Positions 21,954 to 32,650 of a DNA stretch of 64,000 bases are shown one piece after another. Below the pieces are notes generated by a model, which was not told the origin of the DNA, did not search any database, and saw only the letters and a list, made by a program, of their open reading frames with translations. The position numbers and the translations under genes were made by a program. Origin of the DNA: Pseudeuparius sepicola (lineage: Eukaryota > Arthropoda > Insecta > Coleoptera > Anthribidae); NCBI GenBank assembly GCA_963920635.1, contig OY987302.1:36865278-36929277 (forward strand), written 5' to 3'. Within the stretch, counting starts at the first letter, position 1, and each line of letters begins with the position of its first letter.

Positions 21954-24098
21954 TTGCTCGATCCTCTGAAAATGCCATTGTTTCTTACACAGGGTGCAAC
22001 CTACCTGTTACCAAAAGACCAGCGGAATACGGATAACCCTGCCAAGTACCGCCCAATAACCTGCTTGCCTACGCTGTACAAGATAATCACATCTTGCCTT
22101 ACGCAGCGAATATATGCTCACTGCGAGCGGAACAACATCATTGCAATGCAGCAGAATGGCTGCTCGAAGGGCGCAATGGGATGCAAAGAGCAACTCATCA
22201 TAGACTCTGTCATCTGCAACCAGGCTCATTCCAAGCAACGAAACCTCCACATGGCTTATGTGGACTACAAAAAAGCATTTGATTCCGTACCTCACGACTG
22301 GCTCACAGGTATCTTAAAGCTGTATAAAATAGATCATCATACAGTTTCCTTTTTAGAACACGTTATGACAACCTGGCGCACTAAGATACAACTCAGAACC
22401 GCAGACAGTAACATCGAGACCGACACAATCAACATCCGAAGAGGGATTTTCCAAGGAGATTCACTCAGTCCACTGTGGTTCTGCATGGCGATGAACCCTC
22501 TATCACATCGGTTGAACTCTACAAAATATGGCTTCGCTATCAAAAGCAACAACGCAGAAGCGATCAAGTTGAATCACCTATTATATATGGATGATTTAAA
22601 ACTGATCGCAGCAACCAAAAACCAACTAACGCAAATGCTTAAAATTGTAGAGGAGTTCTCCAGGGACATCGGAATGCTGTTTGGACTGGACAAGTGCCGC
22701 ACCCTTAATATCATCCGGGGAAAGCTCGAACAAAGCGCACACGAGATGCAGGACGGCCAGGAGATCGAAGCAATGAGCAAGGGAGATACATACAAGTATC
22801 TCGGGATGAAACAAGCTCAAAGGATAGACCATCGAACAATTAAGACTGATTTAACGAATGAATTCATCAAGAGAGTAAGACAAGTAGTGCGAACTGATCT
22901 TAACAGCAGGAATTTGTTTAAGGCCCTGAACACGTATGCGTGCTCTGTACTCAGCTATTCGTTCGGAATAGTGAATTGGACCAACACTGACATCAACAAC
23001 CTGCAACGAAAAGTTAGGACACTACTGACAAAAGCTCATAAACATCATCCCCGTAGCGCCGTAGAAAGAACAACTCTGCCACGTCAACTAGGAGGAAGAG
23101 GATTGGCAGATCTCAGCAAGCAATTGGACCAACAAATATTAAAGCTGCGTAATTATTTCTACAGGCAGGCCAACAGCTCCACACTACATACGGCTATATG
23201 CGGAGCAGACGTCTCAACACCGCTACGTCTGACGGAACACGAGCATCAAAATCACCACCGAACCGACAACGATAAACTACAGAGGTGGTTGGGGAAGCCG
23301 CTGCACGGGAGGCATCCTAACGAGGTTAACCAGGAACATGTCGACAAGTTAACGTCGAACTATTGGCTGACCTCGGGACGAATGTTCCCCGAGACGGAAG
23401 GCCTCCTACTGGCCATACAAGATCAGGTTATGCCAACTCGCAACTACCTAAAATTCATTGTAGGAGATGCATCGGTAGTGGATGACAGATGCAGATACGG
23501 GTGCCCAACTTCAGAAACAATCCAGCACATAACAGGAGGATGTCAGATGTTCGCATCAACGGAATATAAGGAACGACACGATTCGGTTGCCAAGATCTTG
23601 CACCAGGAACTGGCGGAAAAGCTGCTGCTTGTGCAGGCAGAGAGGGTCCCATATTACAACTACACACCTGAGCCTGTTCTTGAGAACAGCAACTACAAGA
23701 TGTACTGGGATCGTACAGTTCTGACAGATCAACGAGTTGCCCATAACAGACCGGACCTTATAATAGTTGATAAAATTTCTAGGCAGACAACTCTGATTGA
23801 TGTGGCCATCCCGAACAACAACAACCTGCGTGTGAAGCAAGTCGAGAAGATCGCGAAGTACAGAGATTTAGAAGAACGAATTAGAAGGCAATGGGAAATG
23901 GAGAACGTCCAGACGATTCCAATCATCATGTCAACAACTGGTGTTATACCAAAAAGTTTGCTGAGAAACATCAAGGAGCTGGGTCTAACTGATAGTCTTT
24001 ACAGGTCCATGCAGAAAGCGGTACTACTTACGACAGCCCGAACCGTCAGGAAATTCATGGGGAATGCAGGATCATCCAACAACATCGGTGTCACCTAG
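21954..24098 (+). pseudogene. Dong-like ORF, reverse transcriptase and endonuclease part of copy 1
   Basis: Open over 714 codons. The reverse transcriptase shows YRPITCLPTLYKII, then motif A in AYVDYKKAFDSVPHDW, motif B in IFQGDSLSPLWFCM, and motif C as LLYMDDLKL. The C-terminus has a CCHC cluster (CRYGCPTSETIQHITGGC), then the restriction-enzyme-like endonuclease core: RPDLIIVD, IDVAIPNNNN and KIAKYRDLEERI. Together these copy RNA into DNA at a nicked target. The region before YRPIT is deleted and it is out of frame with the N-terminal part, so copy 1 cannot make the full protein, although the catalytic motifs look intact. Confidence 0.92.
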
Positions 24099-24236
24099 GG
24101 CCCGATAACATGGCAAGGGTCTCGTCCGAGCCAGATCCTTTGGTATCCGGGATACCCGGGATCTGAGTGAAAGTTCCCCGTAGAGGGTGTGCGAATGCCT
24201 TTTGGCTAAGTCGATATAATAATAATAATAATAAGG

Positions 24237-24448
24237 TCATGCAGAAAGCGGTACTACTTGCGACAGCCCGAACCGTCAGGAAATTCATGGGGAGTGCAGG
24301 CACGTCCAACAACATCAATGTCACCTAAGGCCCGATAACATGGCAAGGGTCTCGCCCGAGCCAGATCCTTATGGTATCCGGGATACCCGGGATCTGAGTG
24401 AATGTTCCCCAGAGAGGGAGTGCGAATGCCTTTTGGCTAAGTCGATAT
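24237..24448 (+). mobile_element. R4/Dong-like 3' end fragment
   Basis: Starts directly after (TAA)n with GGTCATGCAGAAAGCGGTAC and carries the last coding bases and the 3' UTR, ending again in TAA repeats. A severely 5'-truncated copy. Confidence 0.85.
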
Positions 24449-24469
24449 AAAATAATAATAATAATAATT

Positions 24470-24990
24470 CATGAATGAATCGATAATGCGTATTTTTTAC
24501 AGGGTGACAAACTTAGGACAAGAGATGATCGGCTACCGACAACAACTGCATGCCGAGTTCTGCAGGGAGTTTCCACAGATGCAAGTGTCTGAACAAAGAG
24601 TGTCAGATCAGTATCGAACTATTCTAAGAAATAACCGAATTCCAGAAACGCGACTTAACGCTATAAAACGGGAAGTTGAGCTAGAGATCCATGGCGAACA
24701 CATAGACATAGACAACAACAATGGGGAAATTCAACTGCCTGGATCAAGGAGCTGAATCTAACTGATAGTCTTTACAGGTCCATGCAGAAAGCGGTACTAC
24801 TTGCGACAGCCCGAACCGTCAGGAAATTCATGGGGAATGCAGGATCGTCCAACAACATCAATGTCACCTAAGGCCCGATTACATGGCAAGGGTCTCGTCC
24901 GAGCCAGATCCTTTTGGTATCCGGGATGCCCGGGATCTGAGTGAATGTTCCCCGTAGAGGGAGTGCGAATGCCTTTTGGCTAAGTCGAGA
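24470..24990 (+). mobile_element. R4/Dong-like deletion derivative (Myb-like 5' piece joined to the 3' end)
   Basis: 24472-24742 matches the Myb-like ORF segment (MNESIMRIFYRVTNLG to GEIQLPG). At 24743 it jumps directly to the last 100 coding bases (ATCAAGGAGCTGAATC) and the 3' UTR, losing about 2.8 kb including all catalytic domains. It is flanked by (TAA)n. Its 3' UTR shares the variant GGCCCGATTACATGG with the copy ending at 30710. Confidence 0.85.
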
Positions 24991-24999
24991 TAATAATAA

Positions 25000-25030
<31 letters not shown>

Positions 25031-25040
25031 ATATAAATAC

Positions 25041-25445
25041 GCAGGGGGGATCTGACCTGTGAGAGAGGCAGATCCACGGGTGTGACAATCCCGCGCTCCC
25101 CAGTTACGCAGGGATGGGTCTGGCCTGTGAGAGGGGCAGATTCACGGGTGTAACGATCCCGCGATTCCCAGTTACGCATGGAGAGGCTTGGCCTGTGACA
25201 GGGGCAGACCTACGGGTGTGACAATCCCGCGATATCCAGTTGCGCAGGGAGGGGTCTAGCCGGTGACGGGGGCTGATCCTCGGGTGTGACAATCCCGCGA
25301 CTTCCAGTTACACAGGGATGGGTCTAGCCTGTGAGAGGGGCAGATCCTCGGGTGTAACGATCCCGTGTTTCCCAGTTAACGCAAGGAGGGGTTTGGCCGG
25401 TGACAGGGGCAGATCCTCGGGAGTAACGATCCCGCGTTGTCCTAG
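25041..25445 (+). repeat. 68-bp tandem repeats in the 5' UTR (copy 2)
   Basis: Same six-unit array as at 20640-21050, with point differences. Confidence 0.9.
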
Positions 25446-25549
25446 TTGACCCGTATGGGTAGCGGGTTAGAATACTCCTATCGTGGCTCCGCGAGTCGTA
25501 AAAGGCGACCGAGGGCCGTCACTCCCACGTTACGGGAGAAACATATGGA

Positions 25550-26509
25550 ATGGAGATTACTAGGAGTTTTGTCATAGGGCCGCTGCCTGGGGATCGCCAG
25601 GGCATGTCTGGAGCCGGCGCTGGACATGACAGCGAGCGGGACGTCGGTGACAGGGCGCTGATGAGGCGGGCCCCTGTTGCACAAACAGCTACAGCCCAAC
25701 AACAACACAAACATCTACAACATGGGAGCCAAACGAGAACTAGGGTTTCACCCACCGAAGGTGCTGCGCGGGAACTTCAGCCAGCGTTCACAGAGGCGGG
25801 ATTACAACGACGACGCATGAAATGGACTGTGTCCATGAATGAATCGATTATGCGTATTTTTTACAGGGTGACAAACTTAGGACAAGAGATGATCGGCTAC
25901 CGACAACAACTGCATGCCGAGTTCTGCAGGGAGTTTCCACACATGCAAGTGTCTGAACAAAGAGTGTCAGATCAGTATCGAACTATTCTAAGAAATAACC
26001 GAATTCCAGAAACGCGACTTAACGCTATCAAACGGGAAGTTGAGCTAGAGATCCACGGCGAACACATAGACATAGATGACAACAACAACAATGGGGAACT
26101 TCAAGCGCCTGGACAACAACTAGAAGCCGAAACGGTAGAACCAACAACCGAGAGTCTGGAATCGGTTAACGAAGAACATTTTGAAGGCTTAAACGCACAT
26201 ATGAGACAGGCAGTATTGCGATACGAAGGCACAGACCCACTGAGCAGGCCACCGCTACCAAGATTAAATTCTTCCAGGAAACTTGCGATCGTGCTCGATC
26301 TTATGAACACAAGAATTTTACCAAACTATGTTTCAGTGACACCAACATTAGAACGTATGCACATGTTAATCTACTGTGCCGCAACGGCAGTCACCACTGT
26401 AATGGGTGCCAAGATCCGAACGGCCCAAGAGTTGAATCGTGCAAGACCAGAACCACGAATGGTCTCAATGGGAAATGCGACTAAATCGGAAGATCGAGAG
26501 TCTCCGTAA
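25550..26509 (+). pseudogene. Dong-like ORF of copy 2, N-terminal part
   Basis: Carries the Ala/Gln-rich start and Myb-like region but only one divergent copy of the 21-residue unit (GELQAPGQQLEAE), then the linker (LDLMNTRILPNYVSVTPTLE). It leaves the frame near 26463, where GGTCTC has one base more than GGCTC in the copy at 33617. Confidence 0.85.
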
Positions 26510-28811
26510 AGACATAGGACAAGTGACGGAATATATCAGAGGAGTTAGAACTAGAAGGATCCAGAGGGCGGTGCAGGCAATAATGAGCCGCACCCAAATG
26601 CATTCTCGGCATGACCCCGCGAACATCACTGCTCAACAATGTCTTGACACATTAAAACAAAAACTTTCTGTTTTTGCAGGGCGTCTGAGGAGATACAAGG
26701 CTAGTAACAACAGGAAACGAGACAACAAACTCTTTGAACGATCAGAAAAGGGTTTCTACCGTGCTTTTAATTCTAGCGCCGATGCCACAATTGCGAGTTA
26801 CCCTAGCAGAGAACAGGTCGACGGTTTCTGGAGAAATCAACTTGCCACACCAGGTCCATACAATGTCAGTGCAAGCTGGATCAGCGAAGAACGCGAGATG
26901 GGCCGGAACTATAGCCAGATGCAACACGAGCAATTCACAACCGCTGAGGTCTCCGATGTCATCAAGAAATCCCACAACTGGAAGGCACCAGGTCCAGATC
27001 ATCTCCAAAATTATTGGATTAAGAAGTTGTGGTGCACGCATGAACAGATAACTACCTTAATTAATGAAGTCTTGCTCGATCCTCTGAAAATGCCATTGTT
27101 TCTTACACAGGGTGCAACCTACCTGTTACCAAAAGACCAGCGGAATATGGATAACCCTGCCAAGTACCGCCCAATAACCTGCTTGCCTACGCTGTACAAG
27201 ATAATCACATCTTGCCTTACGCAGCGAATATATGCTCACTGCGAGCGGAACAACATCATTGCAATGCAGCAGAAGGGCTGCTCGAAGGGCGCAATGGGAT
27301 GCAAAGAGCAACTCATCATAGACTCTGTCATCTGCAACCAGGCTCATTCCAAGCAACGAAACCTCCACATGGCTTATGTGGACTACAAAAAAGCATTTGA
27401 TTCCGTACCTCACGACTGGCTCACAGGTATCTTAAAGCTGTATAAAATAGATCATCATACAGTTTCCTTTTTAGAACACGTTATGACAACCTGGCGCACT
27501 AAGATACAACTCAGAACCGCAGACAGTAACATCGAGACCGACACAATCAACATCCGAAGAGGGATTTTCCAAGGAGATTCACTCAGTCCACTGTGGTTCT
27601 GCATGGCGATGAACCCTCTATCACATCGGTTGAACTCTACAAAATACGGCTTCGCTATCAAAAGCAACAACGCAGAAGCGATCAAGTTGAATCACCTATT
27701 ATATATGGATGATTTAAAACTGATCGCCGCAACCAAAAACCAACTAACGCAAATGCTTAAAATTGTAGAGGAGTTCTCCAGGGACATCGGAATGCTGTTT
27801 GGACTGGACAAGTGCCGCACCCTTAATATCATCCGGGGAAAGCTCGAACAAAGCGCACACGAGATGCAGGACGGCCGGGAGATCGAAGCAATGGGCAAGG
27901 GAGATACATACAAGTATCTCGGGATGAAACAAGCTCAAAGGATAGACCATCGAACAGTGAAGACTGATTTGACGAGTGAATTCATCAAGAGAGTAAGACA
28001 AGTAGTGCGAACTGATCTTAACAGCAGGAATTTGTTTAAGGCCCTGAACACGTATGCGTGCTCTGTACTCAGCTATTCGTTCGGAATAGTGAATTGGACC
28101 AACACGGACATCAACAACCTGCAACGAAAAGTTAGGACACTACTAACAAAAGCTCATAAACATCATCCCCGTAGCGCCGTAGAAAGAACAACTCTGCCAC
28201 ATCAACTAGGAGGAAGAGGATTGGCAGATCTCAGCAAGCAATTGGACCAACAAATATTAAATCTGCGTAATTATTTCTACAGGCAGGCCAACAGCTCCAC
28301 ACTACATAGGGCTATATGCGGAGCAGACGTCTCAACACCGCTACGTCTGACGGAACACGAGCGTCAAAATCACCACCGAACCGACAACGATAAACTACAG
28401 AGGTGGTTGGGGAAGCCGCTGCACGGGAGGCATCCTAATGAGGTTAACCAGGAACATGTCGACAAGTTAGCGTCGAACTATTGGCTGACCTCGGGACGAA
28501 TGTTCCCCGAGACTGAAGGCTTCCTACTGGCCATACAAGATCAGGTTATACCAACTCGCAACTACCTAAGGTTCATTGTAGGAGATGCATCGGTAGTGGA
28601 TGACAGATGCAGATACGGGTGCCCAACTTCAGAAACAATCCAGCACATAACAGGAGGATGTCAGATGTTCGCATCAACGGAATATAAGGAACGACACGAT
28701 TCGGTTGCCAAGATCTTGCACCAGGAACTGGCGGAAAAGCTGCTGCTTGTGCAGGCAGAGAGGGTCCCATATTTGATTCCGTACCTCACGACTGGCTCAC
28801 AGGTATCTTAA
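26439..28811 (+). pseudogene. Dong-like ORF of copy 2, linker, reverse transcriptase and partial endonuclease
   Basis: Open over about 790 codons. The linker (NRKIESLRKDIGQVTEYIRG, then KAPGPDHLQNYWIKKLW) precedes the reverse transcriptase with the same YVDY, QGDSLSP and YMDD motifs as copy 1. The CCHC (CRYGCPTSETIQHITGGC) is present, but the chain is cut at RVPY, before the RPD...D endonuclease core, by the jump at 28772. The last residues are a frame artefact. It lies one frame off the N-terminal part. Confidence 0.9.
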
Positions 28812-30710
28812 AGCTGTACAAAATAGATCATCATACAGTTTCCTTTTTAGAACACGTTATGACAACCTGGCGCACTAAGATACAACTCAGAACCGCAAGC
28901 AGTAACATCGAGACCGACACAATCAACATCCGAAGAGGGATTTTCCAAGGAGATTCACTCAGTCCACTGTGGTTCTGCATGGCGATGAACCCTCTATCAC
29001 ACCGGTTGAACTCTACGAAATATGGCTTCGCTATCAAAAGCAACAGATCAGAAGCGTTCAGGTTGAATCACCTGTTATATATGGATGATTTAAAACTGAT
29101 GGCCGCAACCAAGAACCAACTAACGCAAATGCTTAAAATTGTAGAGGAGTTCTCCAGGGACATCGGAATGCAGTTTGGACTGGACAAGTGCCGCACCCTT
29201 AATATCATAAGGGGAAAGCTCGAACAAGGCGCACACGAGATGCAGAACGGACAGGAGATCGAAGCAATGAGCGTGGGAGATACATACAAGTACCTCGGGA
29301 TGAAGCAAGCTCAAAGGATAGATCATCGAACAATGAAGACCGATTTAACTAATGAATTCATCAAGAGAGTAAGACAAGTAGTGCGAACTGATCTTAACAG
29401 CAGGAATTTGTTTAAGGCCCTAAACACGTATGCGTGCTCTGTACTAAGCTATTCCTTCGGAATAGTGAATTGGACCAACACGGACATCAACAACTTGCAA
29501 CGAAAAGTTAGGACACTACTGACAAAAGCTCATAAACATCATCCCCGTAGCGCCGTAGAAAGAACAACCCTGCCACGTCAACAAGGAGGAAGAGGATTGG
29601 CAGACCTCAGCAAGCAATTGGACCAACAAATACTAAATCTGCGTAATTATTTCCACAGACAGGCCAACAGCTCCACACTACATAAAGCTATATGCGGAGC
29701 AGACGTCTCAACACCGCTACGTCTGACGGAACACGAGCATCACAATCACCACCGAACCGACAACGATAAACTACAGAGGTGGTTAGAGAAGCCGCTGCAC
29801 GGGAGACATCCTAATGAGGTTAACCAGGAACATGTCGACAAGTTAGCGTCGTACTATTGGCTGACCTCGGGACGAATGTTCCCAGAGACAGAAGGCTTCT
29901 TACTGGCCATACAAGATCAGGTTATACCAACTCGCAACTACCTAAAATTCATTGTAGGAGATGCATCGGTAGTGGATGACAGATGCAGATACGGGTGCCC
30001 AACTTCAGAAACAATCCAGCACATAACAGGAGGATGTCAGATGTTTGCATCAACGGAATATAAGGAACGACACGATTCGGTTGCCAAGATCTTGCACCAG
30101 GAACTGGCGGAAAAGCTGCTGCTTGTGCAGACAGAGAGGGTCTCATATTACAACTACACACCTGAGCCTGTTCTTGAGAACAGAAACTACAAGATGTACT
30201 GGGATCGTACAGTTCTGACTGATCAACGAGTTGCCCATAACAGACCGGACCTTATAATAGTTGATAAAATTTCTAGGAAGACAACTCTGATTGATGTGGC
30301 CATCCCGAACAACAACAACCTGCGTGTGAAGCAAGTCGAGAAGATCGCGAAGTACAGAGACTTAGAAGAACGAATTAGAAGGCAATGGGAAATGGAGAAC
30401 GTCCAGACGATTCCAATCATCATGTCAACAACTGGTGTTATACCAAAAAGTTTGCTGAGAAACATCAAGGAGCTGAATCTAACTGATAGTCTTTACAGGT
30501 CCATGCAGAAAGCGGTACTGCTTGCGACAGCCCGAACCGTCAGGAAATTCATGGGGAATGCAGGATCGTCCAACAACATCAATGTCACCTAAGGCCCGAT
30601 TACATGGCAAGGGTCTCGTCCGAGCCAGATCCTTTTGGTATCCGGGATGCCCGGGATCTGAGTGAATGTTCCCCGTAGAGGGAGTGCGAATGCCTTTTGG
30701 CTAAGTCGAG
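28773..30710 (+). mobile_element. R4/Dong-like retrotransposon, copy 3 (5' truncated within the reverse transcriptase)
   Basis: Begins at the segment for FDSVPHDW and runs to a complete 3' UTR and a long (TAA)n tract (30711-30774, about 21 units). It differs from copies 1, 2 and 5 at many positions (for example SNRSEAFRLNH), so it is a separate lineage rather than a repeat of copy 2. Confidence 0.9.
28859..30592 (+). pseudogene. Dong-like ORF of copy 3, reverse transcriptase (motif B on) to endonuclease
   Basis: 577 codons without interruption: QGDSLSP, YMDD, the thumb region, CCHC (CRYGCPTSETIQHITGGC), and the endonuclease core RPDLIIVD ... IDVAIPN ... KYRDLEERI. The N-terminal half and motif A are missing, so it cannot act alone. 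Confidence 0.9.

Positions 30711-30774
<64 letters not shown>
30711..30774. repeat. (TAA)n microsatellite, about 21 units
   Basis: Uninterrupted TAA/AAT repeat between copies 3 and 4, the longest in the cluster. Read in the AAT frame it gives a poly-Asn run. Confidence 0.98.
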
Positions 30775-32119
30775 GAGAGTAAGACAAGTAGTGCGAACTG
30801 ATCTTAACAGCAGGAATTTGTTTAAGGCCCTGAACACGTATGCGTGCTCTGTACTCAGCTATTCGTTCGGAATAGTGAATTGGACCAACACGGACATCAA
30901 CAACCTGCAACGAAAAGTTAGGACACTACTGACAAAAGCTCATAAACATCATCCCCGTAGCGCCGTAGAAAGAACAACTCTGCCACGTCAACTAGGAGGA
31001 AGAGGATTGGCAGATCTCAGCAAGCAATTGGACCAACAAATATTAAATCTGCGTAATTATTTCTACAGGCAGGCCAACAGCTCCACACTACATAGGGCTA
31101 TATGCGGAGCAGACGTCTCAACACCGCTACGTCTGACGGAACACGAGCGTCAAAATCACCACCGAACCGACAACGATAAACTACAGAGGTGGTTGGGGAA
31201 GCCGCTGCACGGGAGACATCCTAATGAGGTTAACCAGGAACATGTCGACAAGTTAGCGTCGAACTATTGGCTGACCTCGGGACGAATGTTCCCCGAGACG
31301 GAAGGCTTCCTACTGGCCATACAAGATCAGGTTATACCAACTCGCAACTACCTAAAATTCATTGTAGGAGATGCATCGGTAGTGGATGACAGATGCAGAT
31401 ACGGGTGCCCAACTTCAGAAACAATCCAGCACATAACAGGAGGATGTCAGATGTTCGCATCAACGGAATATAAGGAACGACACGATTCGGTTGCCAAGAT
31501 CTTGCACCGGGAACTGGCGGAAAAGCTGCTGCTTGTGCAGACAGAAAGGGTCCCATATTACAACTACACACCTGAGCCTGTTCTTGAGAACAGCAACTAC
31601 AAGATGTACTGGGATCGTACAGTTCTGACTGATCAACGAGTTGCCCATAACAGACCGGACCTTATAATAGTTGATAAAATTTCTAGGAAGACAACTCTGA
31701 TTGATGTGGCCATCCCGAACAACAACAACCTGCGTGTGAAGCAACTCGAGAAGATCGCGAAGTACAGAGACTTAGAAGAACGAATTAGAAGGCAATGGGA
31801 AATGGAGAACGTCCAAACGATTCCAATCATCATGTCAACAACTGGTGTTATACCAAAAAGTTTGCTGAGAAACATCAAGGAGCTGAATCTAACTGATAGT
31901 CTTTACAGGTCCATGCAGAAAGCGGTACTACTTGCGACAGCCCGAACCGTCAGGAAATTCATGGGAAATGCAGGATCGTCCAAGAACATCAATGTCACCT
32001 AGGGCCCGATAACATGGCAAGGGTCTCGTCCGAGCCAGATCCTTTTGGTATCCGGGATGCCCGGGATCTGAGTGAATGTTCCCCGTAGAGGGAGTGCGAA
32101 TGCCTTTTGGCTAAGTCGA
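30775..32119 (+). pseudogene. R4/Dong-like copy 4, 5' truncated (thumb to endonuclease and 3' UTR)
   Basis: Starts after (TAA)n at KRVRQVVRTDLNSRN, downstream of the YMDD motif. It stays open to the stop at 32000-32002, with CCHC and the RPDLIIVD ... IDVAIPN endonuclease core. The 3' UTR ends at 32119 in (TAA)6. An apparently longer ORF from 30662 only reads through the 3' UTR of copy 3 and the TAA tract. The end of this copy, the TAA tract and the next copy's 5' part match 20395-21930. Confidence 0.9.
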
Positions 32120-32144
32120 TAATAATAATAATAATAAATACGCA

Positions 32145-32550
32145 GGGGGGATCTGACTTGTGAGAGAGGCAGATCCACGGGTGTGACAATCCCGCGCTCC
32201 TTAGTTATGCAGGGATGGGTCTGGCCTGTGAGAGGGGCAGATTCACGGGTGTAACGATCCCGCGATTCCCAGTTACGCATGGAGAGGCTTGGCCTGTGAC
32301 AGGGGCAGACCTACGGGTGTGACAATCCCGCGATATCCAGTTGCGCAGGGAGGGGTCTAGCCGGTGACGGAGGCTGATCCTCGGGTGTGACAATCCCGCG
32401 ACTCCCAGTTACACAGGGATGGGTCTAGCCTGTGAGAGGGTCAGATCCTCGGGTGTAACGATCCCGTGTTTCCCAGTTAACGCAAGGAGGGGTTTGGCCG
32501 GTGACAGGGGCAGATCCTCGGGAGTAACGATCCCGCGTTATCCTAGTTGA
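32145..32550 (+). repeat. 68-bp tandem repeats in the 5' UTR (copy 5)
   Basis: Same array as in copies 1 and 2, nearly identical to copy 1. Confidence 0.9.
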
Positions 32551-32650
32551 CCCGTATGGGTAGCGGGTTAGAATACTCCTATCGTGGCTCCGCGAGTCGT
32601 AAAAGGCGACCGAGGGCCGTCACTCCCACGTTACGGGAGAAACCCATGGA

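Larger units (their letters stand above)
20636..24213 (+). mobile_element. R4/Dong-like non-LTR retrotransposon, copy 1 (5' UTR to 3' UTR, internal deletion)
   Basis: Begins right after (TAA)n with AAATACGCAGGGGGGATC. It has a 5' UTR of 68-bp tandem repeats, the ORF, and a 3' UTR of about 115 bp ending in TAA repeats. Compared with the copy at 32139, about 775 bp are missing at 21932 (between TTCCAGGAA and CTACCTTAATTAATG). The deletion removes the linker and the start of the reverse transcriptase region and shifts the frame. Clade assignment rests on the protein (see the ORFs) and on TAA flanks, as known for Dong of Bombyx. Confidence 0.9.
25033..28772 (+). mobile_element. R4/Dong-like retrotransposon, copy 2 (3' end replaced)
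   Basis: Follows a (TAA)n tract. It has the 68-bp repeat 5' UTR (25041-25445) and most of the ORF. At 28771-28773 the sequence jumps from the endonuclease region (GGTCCCAT) back into a reverse transcriptase segment (ATTTGATTCCGTACC), so the end of copy 2 is missing and a second copy begins. The shared bases at the join are only ATT. Confidence 0.9.

Noticed and set aside
30662..32002. 446-codon ORF with a run of about 20 Asn
   Set aside because: It reads through the 3' UTR of copy 3 and the (TAA)n tract in the AAT frame; the real coding part begins after 30774.
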